Source: MWBF01 sp040772005 (GTDB taxonomy: Bacteria; Chloroflexota; Anaerolineae; CG2-30-64-16). Taken from it: DNA of 64,000 nucleotides. Position numbers and translations under genes: made by a program. Numbering within the stretch: the stretch's first letter is position 1; every line of letters begins with the position of its first letter. Under the pieces are notes generated by a model, which ran no database searches, had not been told where the DNA came from, and saw nothing but the letters and a program-made list of their open reading frames with translations. The stretch is from assembly GCA_040772005.1 (NCBI GenBank), contig JAXGYZ010000015.1:1-64000 (forward strand), written 5' to 3'. Below are positions 36,721 through 44,956 of this stretch, piece after piece.

Positions 36721-38091
36721 TTACTGTGCCCAGGCCGGGTCCTTCGCGGCCATCGCCATGTCGGCGCGGCGCTGGTCGATGCTCTTGAGCACATCCTCCG
36801 GCGTCATCGCGCCGGTGAACATGGCGACTATGTCCTTGCCCATGTCCATCCACTGCGGGTTGACGTAATTGACCGCGTCCTGGTAGACGATGGACTTGGC
36901 TTCATAGGTGTCCAGGAATGCCTGCTGCTCAGGCGTCCACTTCGCGGTCAGCCCGGAGAAGTTCAGGGCCGCGAACTCCGGGGTGTTGTCCAGCAGGTAT
37001 TGCAGGTTCTCCGGATCGGCGAGGAAGGCGAAGTACTGCTTTGCCTCAGCGATATGCGGCGAGCCGGAGTAGATGAACTTGCTGGGACCGGCCGGATGCG
37101 CCGGAGCCAGGATGTTGTCAGCCAGGGGGATCGGGAAGAAGCCCCAGTTCTCGGGCTTGAAATCAGGGTAATCGGCCGCGGTCTGCACGGGCTGCGTGAG
37201 GGTTGCCAGCGTCATCGCAAACTCGCCGGCGGCCATCTTGGCGGGCGTATCAGAGCCGGAGTCCGAAAGCGTGTTCTCGCCGAAGCAGCCGAGCGTGTAC
37301 AGCTCGTTCAACTGCGTCATGGCGTCGACCATGATGGGCACTTCCGCGAACTTGACCTCGTTCTTGTTCAGCTTGTCTGCCAGACCGGGGTTCGCTTCCT
37401 CGAAGCGCGGCCCGATCATCGGGAACCAGAGCACGTGATGCCAGCCATCCGCCACGGGCTCGTAGACGGGTTGGATGCCCGCATCCATCAGCTTCACGCA
37501 GATGTCCTTGAACTCCGCGTAGGTCTTCGGCACGCTCAGCCCGTTCTCTTCGAAGACGGTCTTGTTGTAGTTGACGATGAAGTAGTTGGAGGCAATCGTA
37601 TCCCAGATTTCGATGCCGTATACCTTGCCGTTCAGGCTCACCATGTCGAGCGACAGCGGGTCCTGGCGGCTGGTCCATTCTTCGCCGGTCAGATCGACCG
37701 CGTTCTTCTCGACATCATACTGAACCTGCAGGTCGGTCTTGCCGCTTTGTCCGCCGAAGATATCGGTGGCTTCACCGGAGTTCAGCTTGGTCTTGAGGAC
37801 GCTGAAATACTGGTCCGCGGGGATGATCTGGTAGTCAACATGGATGCCGGTCTCGGCCTCGAACTTCTTGGCGAGCTCCAGCTCGGCGTCCTGGATCCAG
37901 CCCTGGCTCGCCATGTAGGTCAGGGTGATGCCGGACTTGGGGGCTTCGGCGGCGGCCGGTGCCTCGGCCTCGGCCGGCGCTTCCGCAGCCGGTGCCTGGG
38001 CCGCCGGTGCGCTTGTCGGGGCGGTCGTGCAGCTCATGATCAGCATGGACACGAGCAGCAGCAGGGCAACAACTTGATACGTCTTCTTCAT
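36721..38091 (-). CDS. Sugar-binding lipoprotein of CUT1 ABC transporter
   Basis: 456-aa extracytoplasmic binding protein of the family 1 type. The signal peptide MKKTYQVVALLLLVSMLIMSC has a lipobox with Cys21. An Ala/Glu/Pro-rich tether (about 22-53) precedes the mature domain, which starts ITLTYMASQGWIQDAELELAKKFEAETGIHVDYQIIP. Other landmarks are KLNSGEATDIFGGQSG, GKVYGIEIWDTIASNYFIVNYNK, KTYAEFKDICVKLMDAGIQP and AAGEFAMTLATL. The length fits the family. It is the first gene of the operon, downstream of an excellent promoter overlapped by a perfect operator, with AGAGGTG ahead of the ATG. The ligand is probably an oligosaccharide. Confidence 0.95.
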   Translation of the reverse strand: MKKTYQVVALLLLVSMLIMSCTTAPTSAPAAQAPAAEAPAEAEAPAAAEAPKSGITLTYMASQGWIQDAELELAKKFEAETGIHVDYQIIPADQYFSVLKTKLNSGEATDIFGGQSGKTDLQVQYDVEKNAVDLTGEEWTSRQDPLSLDMVSLNGKVYGIEIWDTIASNYFIVNYNKTVFEENGLSVPKTYAEFKDICVKLMDAGIQPVYEPVADGWHHVLWFPMIGPRFEEANPGLADKLNKNEVKFAEVPIMVDAMTQLNELYTLGCFGENTLSDSGSDTPAKMAAGEFAMTLATLTQPVQTAADYPDFKPENWGFFPIPLADNILAPAHPAGPSKFIYSGSPHIAEAKQYFAFLADPENLQYLLDNTPEFAALNFSGLTAKWTPEQQAFLDTYEAKSIVYQDAVNYVNPQWMDMGKDIVAMFTGAMTPEDVLKSIDQRRADMAMAAKDPAWAQ

Positions 38092-38160
38092 GGGTCACCT
38101 CTCTGTTCCTGAAGATGATTGGGGCGGCGATTCGACGATGGACGAACATCACGGCAACGC

Positions 38161-38188
38161 CCGATAACATTACCGGTAATGTTATCGG
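38161..38188. promoter_or_regulatory. 28-bp perfect palindromic operator, LacI type
   Basis: The half-site CCGATAACATTACC is followed by its exact reverse complement GGTAATGTTATCGG. The central TACCGGTA with a CG at the dyad is typical of LacI-family operators. It begins 2 nt downstream of the -10 element and covers the expected transcription start, so binding would block initiation. The LacI protein encoded at 30027-31046 in the same operon is the likely ligand. No second copy was noticed in the window. Confidence 0.85.
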
Positions 38189-38189
38189 A

Positions 38190-38218
38190 ATCATACGACA
38201 GGTTCGGACAGATGTCAA
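38190..38218 (-). promoter_or_regulatory. Near-consensus sigma70 promoter of the sugar-import operon
   Basis: On the minus strand, TTGACA (complement of 38213-38218), 17 bp spacer, TATGAT (complement of 38190-38195). It drives the binding protein, permeases, URO-D-like, GH31 and LacI genes. The leader is about 90 nt long. Confidence 0.85.
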
Positions 38219-38250
38219 TAGGCAAATTCGACTTGCGCGCCAAAACAGCG

Positions 38251-38282
38251 CGCCGCCAGGCGTAATGCGCGGCCTGACGGCG
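38251..38282 (-). terminator. Terminator after the MFS gene
   Basis: CGCCGCCAGGC (38251-38261) pairs with GCCTGACGGCG (38272-38282) at 10 of 11 positions. On the minus strand it is followed by CGCGCTGTTTT, giving a short U-run. It separates the dehydrogenase/MFS operon from the sugar-import promoter. Confidence 0.5.
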
Positions 38283-38313
38283 TGGTTTAGGCTTCTTTGA
38301 CGTCTTGTGAGTC

Positions 38314-39630
38314 TTAGGCAGGCTGCGGTTCGCTGTTATCGCCGCGTCGCGGCTCGCGTACCCAGGTGCGCATGAGCAGGCCGCCGGTCAGCGCGACGAC
38401 GATGGCCGCCGCGAACATGGGCCGGTAGCCCAGCCAGGTCGCCAGCACGCCGCCGAGCACCGGGCCAAGCGCGACAAAGGGCGCCAGCAGCGTGTTGGTC
38501 AGGCCGATGTATGTAGGCCGGTCTTCCGGGCGGCAGAACTCCAGGATGATGTTCATGGCCGACACGCTGGCTGCCGCGCTGGCGATGCCCACCAGGATGA
38601 AGGTCAGGCCCAGCCAGGCGGCGGACGGGGCCAGAAGCGCACAGCCCGCGGCCAGCGCCACAAAGATGGCCTCGCCCACCAGGACGACCTTATGGCCCGC
38701 GCGGTCGCCCAGGTGGCCCCAGGCCAGCCCCGCGAGCGCCTGGCTGCCGACGAGCAGCGCGGTGAGCGTGCCCGCGTGGCGCTCGGCCAGCCCGAACTGC
38801 TCCACCCCGTAGACCATGTAGAACCCGGCCCCCATGCCGCCGAGAAGCATCGTCGACCGGCTGACGAGATAATGCAGGTAGTTGCGGTCGCGGCGGAGCA
38901 CCTGCGGCAACTGGCGGAGATAGACGCTGAGCGGCGCGCGCTGCTTGACCGCCGGGCTGTCAGGCTCGCGGTTGAGGAAGAACGAGGCCAGGGAGACCAC
39001 CATCAGCACGAAGGCGGCAAAGAAGCAGATGGCGAAGTTCTGCGGATAGGGCCAGCGGCCGAGGATCCACCCGGCCAGGGCCGCGCCCGCCACGCCCAGC
39101 ACCGCACCCAGCCCGTTGCCCACGCTCGAATAGAAGCCGCGGCGGCGCACCGGGATGACCTTGGCGATAAGGTCGTACCACGCGGGCGTGCTCAGCCCGC
39201 CGGCCACCGCCGCGGCCCCGCGCAGCGAGAGGATGAGCGGGAGTGCCAGCGCGGGCGCAGGCAGGGCCAGGAACCACACTGCCAGCCCAATGAGCGGGTA
39301 GGGCAGGCGCTCGGCCAGGCCGCATGCAGCCGCGAAGGGCAGCTTGCGGCGCAGCCCCTCGGTGTAATTGGCCGTCAGGAGCTGGGGCAGCAGGTAGCCG
39401 ACGTTCACCAGCGCGGGCAGCAGGCCGATGATGATCTTCGAATCCGTCAGCCGGCTGATGAGCAGGGGGGTGATGGTCGCCAGCGACACCAGGTTCAGCG
39501 CGGCCATGAACAGCCCGAGGTCCAGGGCGTTGGCGACGAAGTTGCGGCGATAGTGCCGTTCGACGAACGCATTGTATGCAGCCTCGTTGTCTGCGACTTC
39601 ATCGGCGGCGGGCAGGGATGCTGTTGTCAT
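38314..39630 (-). CDS. MFS transporter
   Basis: 438-aa major facilitator superfamily permease with about 12 hydrophobic segments in two sets of six, split by a cytoplasmic loop (NREPDSPAVKQRAPLSVYLRQLPQVLRRDRNY). The N-terminus is long and acidic. GRW, VIPVRRRGFYSSVGNGLGAVLG and WGHLGDRAGHK resemble the conserved loop motifs of the family. Its ATG overlaps the stop of the upstream zinc dehydrogenase gene by 4 nt (ATGA), implying translational coupling and a shared pathway. The substrate is unknown; a sugar or sugar-derived alcohol or acid would fit the neighbours. Confidence 0.88.
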   Translation of the reverse strand: MTTASLPAADEVADNEAAYNAFVERHYRRNFVANALDLGLFMAALNLVSLATITPLLISRLTDSKIIIGLLPALVNVGYLLPQLLTANYTEGLRRKLPFAAACGLAERLPYPLIGLAVWFLALPAPALALPLILSLRGAAAVAGGLSTPAWYDLIAKVIPVRRRGFYSSVGNGLGAVLGVAGAALAGWILGRWPYPQNFAICFFAAFVLMVVSLASFFLNREPDSPAVKQRAPLSVYLRQLPQVLRRDRNYLHYLVSRSTMLLGGMGAGFYMVYGVEQFGLAERHAGTLTALLVGSQALAGLAWGHLGDRAGHKVVLVGEAIFVALAAGCALLAPSAAWLGLTFILVGIASAAASVSAMNIILEFCRPEDRPTYIGLTNTLLAPFVALGPVLGGVLATWLGYRPMFAAAIVVALTGGLLMRTWVREPRRGDNSEPQPA

Positions 39631-40715
39631 GCCGGCTCATCCATGTGGAACACAACCTTGTACGCCTCGCGCGAGGGGGCCATCAGGAGGTCGAACGCCT
39701 CCGCGTAGCGCTCCAGCGGCAGGCGGTGGGTAATCATCGAGGCGACATCCACCGCGCCCGACTCGATGAGGCGATGTGCCTCCCGCTCGTCGCGATAGAA
39801 GGCATTGGAGGATGTGGTGATGCGCCGCTCCGAGCCGACGGCTTCGAAGTTGAGCGGCACGGACAGGTCCTGCACGGCGAGGTTCACGTACGTTCCGGCC
39901 GGCGACAGCAGGGGCAGCGCCTCGGCGAAGGTATCCGCGCTGCCGACGGTGTCGAAGACCGCGTGGCACTCGGCCTGCCCGGTGATGCGGCGCAGCGCGT
40001 CGGCCAGCCGCTCGCGCGCCGGGTCTATCGCGGTCAGCCCGGCATGCCGGCCGACAACCTGGCGGGCGAGTGCGCAAGGGTCGGAGACCAGCACGTGGCT
40101 CGCGCCCCGCGCCCGCGCCACCTGCGCGATGCAGAGGCCGGCGGGACCGCCGCCGATGCACAGTACCGTGCTGCCAGGCGGGAGCCCGGCCCGGCCCACG
40201 GCATGCACTCCGACGCCCAGGATGTCGCGCATGGCCTCCGCCTCGAAGGAGACGTGCGGAGCCATCGGGTGCAGCAGGTCAGCCCAGGCCAGGCAATACT
40301 CTGCATAGCCGCCGGGGTAGAACGGCATATCGTGCCAGCCCTGGGCGTGGCCGATGTGCAGCGTCTCGCGGCACAGGTTCTCGTGCCCGCTCAGGCAGAG
40401 GGCGCAGCGACCGCAGGTGCGAAAGGCCTGGACGCCGACCCGCTGCCCCAGCAGGTGCTCGTGGGCCGCGGCGTTGACTTCCACGACCGTGCCCGCGAAC
40501 TCGTGGCCGAGGATCATATCCGGTGGGTTGGGGATGTGACGGCCCAGCGTGTGCAGAGCCCACGGGTTCTCCCCGGCGTAGTAGCGCAGGTCGCTGCCGC
40601 AGATGCCGCAGGCGGCGACCTTGACGAGGACGTGGTTTTCCTCGGTCAGCCGCGGCAGCGGGATGTCGGTCAGTTCCAGGCGGCGCGGGCGGCGCAGGAT
40701 AATGGCTTTCATCAT
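39627..40715 (-). CDS. Zinc-dependent medium-chain dehydrogenase (sorbitol/threonine dehydrogenase-like)
   Basis: 362-aa NAD(P)-dependent alcohol or polyol dehydrogenase. The catalytic zinc site is formed by CGICGSDLRYY and GHEFAGTVVEV. Structural zinc Cys residues lie in CGRCALCLSGHENLC. The Rossmann nucleotide-binding motif is VLCIGGGPAGLCIAQVARARGA, followed by HVLVSDP. It is divergent from the M3 peptidase gene and overlaps the MFS gene by 4 nt. It probably oxidises a sugar, polyol or sugar acid; threonine dehydrogenase activity is possible but less supported by context. Confidence 0.9.
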   Translation of the reverse strand: MMKAIILRRPRRLELTDIPLPRLTEENHVLVKVAACGICGSDLRYYAGENPWALHTLGRHIPNPPDMILGHEFAGTVVEVNAAAHEHLLGQRVGVQAFRTCGRCALCLSGHENLCRETLHIGHAQGWHDMPFYPGGYAEYCLAWADLLHPMAPHVSFEAEAMRDILGVGVHAVGRAGLPPGSTVLCIGGGPAGLCIAQVARARGASHVLVSDPCALARQVVGRHAGLTAIDPARERLADALRRITGQAECHAVFDTVGSADTFAEALPLLSPAGTYVNLAVQDLSVPLNFEAVGSERRITTSSNAFYRDEREAHRLIESGAVDVASMITHRLPLERYAEAFDLLMAPSREAYKVVFHMDEPA

Positions 40716-40775
40716 GGCTCCTCATGGTATAATGCCAGTACCATCCGGCACATTCGATATGCGTGGAGAAACTAC

Positions 40776-42590
40776 ATGACGGACATCATACCTCGTTGGG
40801 ACCTCTCGAACGTCTACCCCGGGCTCGAAGCACCCGAATTTCTGGCTGCGGTTGCCCAAGTGACCGCACAGCTCGATGAACTGGAAGCGCTCTTCGCCGG
40901 TCGGGTGGCCGCGTCCGGCCCGGACGCAGGGAGCGCGGCCATCGGCCCGCTGTTGGGCGAGGTCGTCGATCGGCTCAACGCGGTCAACGAGCTGGCGGGC
41001 ACGGTGCGCTCGTACATCTACGGGTTCGTGTCGACCGACTCGCGCGACGCGCTGGCCCGCAAACGTCTCTCTGAGTTTGACACACTATCCGTCCGCTTGC
41101 AAAACCTGACCACGCGGCTGCAGGCCTGGATCGGACAACTCGGTCCGGTCCTCGAAGAAGCCATCGCGGCCAACCCGACCGCGGCCGGCCATGCCTTTAT
41201 CCTGCGGGAGACCGCCGAGCAGAGCAAGTACCTGATGAGCGAGGCCGAGGAATCGCTGGCCGCGGCGCTCAACGTCAGCGGCAGCCATGCGTGGAGCAAG
41301 CTGCAGGGTACCGTCACGTCGCAGCTCTCCGTGGACTTCGAGCTGGAAGGCGAGACGAAGCGCCTGCCGCTGCCCGCGCTCATTAACCTGCACTCGCATT
41401 CCGACGAGAGCGTGCGCCGCCGCGCGTATGAAGTGGAGCTGGCCGCGCTGGCCTCCGTGCGCGAGCCGCTGGCCGCCTGCCTCAACGGGGTCAAGGGGAC
41501 CGCGAACACGCTCAACCAGCGCCGCGGCCGGTCCGATGCGCTGCACAGCGCGCTGGACAGCTCGCGCATCGACCGCGCGACGCTGGAGGCCATGCTCGGC
41601 GCAATGGAGGCCGCGTTCCCCACCTTCCGCCGGTACTTCCGCGCGAAGGCGCAACGCCTGGGCAAGGAGCGGCTGGCCTGGTGGGACGTCTTCGCGCCGG
41701 CCGGCGGCGCAGGCGAGGCGAGCCGCAAGGTGTATACCTTCAGCGAGGCGCGCGACTTCATCCTGGCGAACTTCGCCGGCTTCTCGCCCCTGCTCGAAGG
41801 GCTGGCGCGGCGCGCGTTCGACGGCCGCTGGATCGATGCGGAGCAGCGCGACGGCAAGCGCGGGGGTGCCTTCTGCATGGGCGTGGACGCGGTCAAGGAA
41901 TCGCGGGTGCTCTGCAACTTCGACGGCACGCTCGACCAGGTCTCGACCATCGCGCACGAACTCGGCCACGCATTCCACAACGAATGCCTCTACGCCGCGG
42001 GCAAGACCTATCTGCAGAGCGACACGCCCATGACGCTGGCCGAAACCGCCTCCATCATGTGCGAGACCATCGTCATGGACGCGGTGCTCCGCGCGACGAC
42101 CGATCCTGCGGAGGAGCTGGCCATCCTCGAGACCATCCTCATCGGCGACACGCAGGTCATCGTGGATATCTTCTCCCGCTATCTGTTCGAGCGGGAAGTT
42201 TTCGAGCGCCGCGCGGAAGCCGAGCTGTCCGCGGACGACCTGTGCGATATCATGAAGCGGGCGCAGCAGGCCACCTACGGCGACGGGCTGGACGGGGACT
42301 ATCTGCACCCGTACATGTGGACCTGGAAGCCGCACTATTACCGTGCGGAGCTATCCTTCTACAACTACCCGTATGCATTCGGCCTGCTGTTCGGCACGGG
42401 CCTGTATGCCATCTACCAGCAGCGCGGGGCGGCGTTCGTGCCGGATTACGTGAACCTGCTGGCCTCGACCGGCGAGGGCACGGCTGCGGACCTGGCCGCG
42501 CGGTTCGGCATCGACATCCGCGACCGGGCGTTCTGGGAGGGCAGCCTGGCCGTCATCGGCCGGCACATCGAGCGGTATTGCGCGCTGTAG
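40776..42590 (+). CDS. M3 family oligoendopeptidase (PepF-like)
   Basis: 604-aa cytoplasmic zinc metallopeptidase degrading oligopeptides. The start MTDIIPRWDLSNVYPGL follows GTGGAGA; upstream in-frame codons are not protein-like. The zinc site is H394-E395-L-G-H398 in IAHELGHAFHNECL, with the downstream Glu in MTLAETASIMCETIV. The N-terminal helical domain (QLDELEALFAGRVA and following) and length match PepF/M3 enzymes. TATAAT at 40728-40733 may be its -10 but has no good -35. It is divergent from the dehydrogenase and independent of the sugar genes. Confidence 0.93.
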   Translation: MTDIIPRWDLSNVYPGLEAPEFLAAVAQVTAQLDELEALFAGRVAASGPDAGSAAIGPLLGEVVDRLNAVNELAGTVRSYIYGFVSTDSRDALARKRLSEFDTLSVRLQNLTTRLQAWIGQLGPVLEEAIAANPTAAGHAFILRETAEQSKYLMSEAEESLAAALNVSGSHAWSKLQGTVTSQLSVDFELEGETKRLPLPALINLHSHSDESVRRRAYEVELAALASVREPLAACLNGVKGTANTLNQRRGRSDALHSALDSSRIDRATLEAMLGAMEAAFPTFRRYFRAKAQRLGKERLAWWDVFAPAGGAGEASRKVYTFSEARDFILANFAGFSPLLEGLARRAFDGRWIDAEQRDGKRGGAFCMGVDAVKESRVLCNFDGTLDQVSTIAHELGHAFHNECLYAAGKTYLQSDTPMTLAETASIMCETIVMDAVLRATTDPAEELAILETILIGDTQVIVDIFSRYLFEREVFERRAEAELSADDLCDIMKRAQQATYGDGLDGDYLHPYMWTWKPHYYRAELSFYNYPYAFGLLFGTGLYAIYQQRGAAFVPDYVNLLASTGEGTAADLAARFGIDIRDRAFWEGSLAVIGRHIERYCAL

Positions 42591-42753
42591 GCGCGTTTCG
42601 TATTGGGGACGCGGCCATCGCGGATAAGCGAATGGCGCTGCGGCGCGGGGAACGAATACACGAATAGCGCGTATCGCCGCGGGGATATTCGCGTATTCGT
42701 GAGCGATTCGGGTATTCGTGATGGCCGCGTGTATTCCCAGATCGGAGGAACCT

Positions 42754-43710
42754 ATGACATCCAAACGACTCGACCGCAGGCAGTTTCTGGCCGCGTCCGC
42801 GGCTGCCGCGGCTACCGCGGCGCTGGCCGCGTGCGCACCCATCCCCAAAGAAGAGGAGTCTAGCATGGAACAACGAACCCTGGGCAAGACCGGCCGCAAG
42901 CTGTCGATCGTCGGCTTCGGCGGCATCGTCGTGATGAACGAGACCGCCGAATCCTCGGCCAAGCTCGTGCGCCAGGCCATCGAACGCGGCATCAACTACT
43001 TTGACGTGGCCCCCTCCTACGGCAACGCCGAGGACAGGCTTGGCCCTGCGCTGGAGCCTTACCGCAAGGATGTGTTCCTTGCGTGCAAGACGCAGCAGCG
43101 TACCCGCGCAGGCGCGGAGGCGGAGCTCAAGCAGTCGCTGGAGAAGATGCGGACGGACCACTTCGACCTCTACCAGTTCCACGCGGTCACGACGATGGAT
43201 GACGTGGAGGCCATCCTGGGGCCGGGCGGCGCGCTGGAGGCGTTCCTTGACGCGCGCGAGCGGGGCGTCATCAAGCACATCGGCTTCTCCGCGCATGGCG
43301 AGCAGGCCGCGCTCGCGCTGCTGGACCGCTTCCAGTTCGACACCATCCTCTACCCGATCAACTGGGTCATGTGGCATGCGGGCAACTTCGGCCCTGGCGT
43401 CGTGCAGCGGGCGCAGGAGCAGGGTCTTGGCATCCTCGCGCTGAAGACGCTGGCGCGGCAGCCGTGGCCCGCAGGCGCGGAGAAGAAGTGGCCGAAATGC
43501 TGGTACGAGCCGGTGGACACGCCGGAGGATGCGCTGTGGGGAATGCGGTTCACCCTGTCGCGCGGGGTCACCGCGGCGGTGTCGCCCAGCCACGCGGAGC
43601 TGCTGTGGCAGATGTGCGATGTCGCACCGCAGGTCACGCCGCTCACGCCCGCAGAGGAAGCACAATTGGCCGAGCGGAGCGCGGCATACAAGCCGCTGTT
43701 CGTGGCCTGA
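42754..43710 (+). CDS. Aldo/keto reductase with Tat lipoprotein signal
   Basis: 318-aa oxidoreductase. The start MTSKRLDRRQFLAAS follows CGGAGGAA. Twin arginines (R8-R9) and a lipobox LAAC with Cys27 predict export by Tat and lipid anchoring. The AKR barrel begins at residue 38 (MEQRTLGKTGRKLSIVGFGG). The catalytic tetrad candidates are Asp and Tyr in NYFDVAPSYGNAEDR, Lys in VFLACKTQQR and His in LYQFHAVT. An internal ATG at 42865 has its own AGAGGAG site and would give a cytoplasmic form starting exactly at the domain. The 163-bp upstream gap contains degenerate CACGAATA-type repeats in both orientations. It is convergent with another AKR. Confidence 0.9.
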   Translation: MTSKRLDRRQFLAASAAAAATAALAACAPIPKEEESSMEQRTLGKTGRKLSIVGFGGIVVMNETAESSAKLVRQAIERGINYFDVAPSYGNAEDRLGPALEPYRKDVFLACKTQQRTRAGAEAELKQSLEKMRTDHFDLYQFHAVTTMDDVEAILGPGGALEAFLDARERGVIKHIGFSAHGEQAALALLDRFQFDTILYPINWVMWHAGNFGPGVVQRAQEQGLGILALKTLARQPWPAGAEKKWPKCWYEPVDTPEDALWGMRFTLSRGVTAAVSPSHAELLWQMCDVAPQVTPLTPAEEAQLAERSAAYKPLFVA

Positions 43711-43745
43711 ACAGGCGGCCCTCACCCCGTGGCCCTCACCCCCTG

Positions 43746-43777
43746 CCCCTCTCCCACACTGCGGTGTGGGAGAGGGG
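43746..43777. repeat. Palindromic repeat family copy B, probable bidirectional terminator
   Basis: 14-bp perfect stem CCCCTCTCCCACAC/GTGTGGGAGAGGGG with loop TGCG. It is preceded by two GGCCCTCACCCC direct repeats (43717-43743). It lies between the 3' ends of two convergent aldo/keto reductase genes. Confidence 0.85.
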
Positions 43778-43821
43778 AGTTCTCCAAGACCCCTTCAAAA
43801 GGCGCGGTGCAGGCCGGGTGA

Positions 43822-44823
43822 TTATCCTGTAATTCGCGCCTTCATCCACTCGTTGCTGTTGTGGAAGTCCGCAACCGCATTCCCCGGGTGGACCAGCGCA
43901 TCGAACAGTGCGCGGTCGGCGTCTGCCAGGTTCATCTCCAGGACCGGCAGGAACTCGTCCATGTGGGCCATCGTCTTCGGGCCGAAGATGGGCGCGGTGA
44001 TGCCCGGCTGGTCCTTGCACCAGAGCAGCGCGAGCTGCGCGCCGGTCATGCCGCGTTCCTGCGCCATGCGCGCGACCTCGGCTGCGACCTCGCGGCCGCG
44101 CGTCGAGACGCGCTCGCGGAACAGGTCGCTGCGGGCCGCGCGCGAATCCTCCGGAATCTTGCTGCCGGGCGGATAGCGGTTCGCCAGCACCCCGCCGGCC
44201 AGCGGCGACCAGGGGATGAGGGCCATGCCGTACTTCTGCGCCAGCGGGACCAGCTCGTTCTCGATGCGCCGGTCGAGCAGGTTGTAGGGCGGCTGCTCGC
44301 TGATGTAGCGGTTCAGGCCGAGCCGCTCGCTGGTCGCGAGGGCTTCCATGACCATCCAGGCCGGGTGGGTCGAGCAGCCGATGTAGAGCACCTTGCCCGC
44401 GCGCACCAGGTCATCGAACGCGCGCAGCGTCTCATCCTGGGGGAACTTCATCGGCGGGCGGTGCAACTGGTAGAGGTCGATGCGGTCGGTCTGCAGGCGG
44501 CGGAGCGAATCCTCGCACGCCCGAATGATGTGGTAGCGCGAGTCGCCCTGCTCGTTCGGGCCGGGACCCATGCTGCCGTGCACCTTCGTGGCCAGCACGA
44601 TCTGGTCGCGGCGGCCGTTCTCCTTGAGCGCGCGGCCCACGATGCGCTCACTCTCGCCCCCGTTGTAGACGTTCGCCGTGTCGATGAAGTTGATGCCCGC
44701 GTCCAGCGCCCGGTTGATCATGGCGATAGATTCGGCTTCTTCGGTCGGCCCGCCGAAGTTCATCGCGCCCAGGCACAGCGGCGACACCATGACGCCCGTG
44801 CGTCCCAAAGGTCGGTAATCCAT
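43822..44823 (-). CDS. Aldo/keto reductase, cytoplasmic
   Basis: 333-aa NADPH-dependent oxidoreductase with the start MDYRPLGRTGVMVSPLCLGAMNFGG. The tetrad candidates are Asp and Tyr in FIDTANVYNGGESERIVG, Lys in VLATKVHG and His in DLYQLHRPPMKF. Cofactor-binding pieces follow: GLNRYISEQPPYNLLDRRIENEL, IPWSPLAGGVL and ITAPIFGPKTMAHMDEFL. This is the YdhF/IolS-like group that acts on sugar aldehydes, keto sugars or xenobiotics. No signal peptide. Only distantly similar to the convergent exported AKR next door. Confidence 0.9.
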   Translation of the reverse strand: MDYRPLGRTGVMVSPLCLGAMNFGGPTEEAESIAMINRALDAGINFIDTANVYNGGESERIVGRALKENGRRDQIVLATKVHGSMGPGPNEQGDSRYHIIRACEDSLRRLQTDRIDLYQLHRPPMKFPQDETLRAFDDLVRAGKVLYIGCSTHPAWMVMEALATSERLGLNRYISEQPPYNLLDRRIENELVPLAQKYGMALIPWSPLAGGVLANRYPPGSKIPEDSRAARSDLFRERVSTRGREVAAEVARMAQERGMTGAQLALLWCKDQPGITAPIFGPKTMAHMDEFLPVLEMNLADADRALFDALVHPGNAVADFHNSNEWMKARITG

Positions 44824-44903
44824 GTTGCGCTCCTTATTCTATTCAATCATGCAAATACACGCGACGGTGGAACGATACGATAAATGGGGGGATTTGACAA
44901 GTT

Positions 44904-44937
44904 GATTGAAGATTACAGATTGAAGATTGTAGATTGA
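44904..44937. repeat. AT-rich 14-nt-period repeat, copy 1
   Basis: GATTGAAGATTACA repeated imperfectly (GATTGAAGATTGTA, then GATTGA). Strikingly AT-rich for this genome. Sister copies are at 47119-47151 and 56932-56965. Confidence 0.7.
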
Positions 44938-44956
44938 CGGGGCGCACCCGCGATGA

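Noticed and set aside
39576..42590. Single 1004-codon open frame on the plus strand
   Set aside because: Only the part from 40776 is the M3 peptidase; the first 400 codons are antisense to the zinc dehydrogenase and have no protein-like motifs.
42591..42753. Small open frame across CACGAATA repeats
   Set aside because: The reading frame is built from degenerate repeats and is out of register with the ribosome site serving the aldo/keto reductase.
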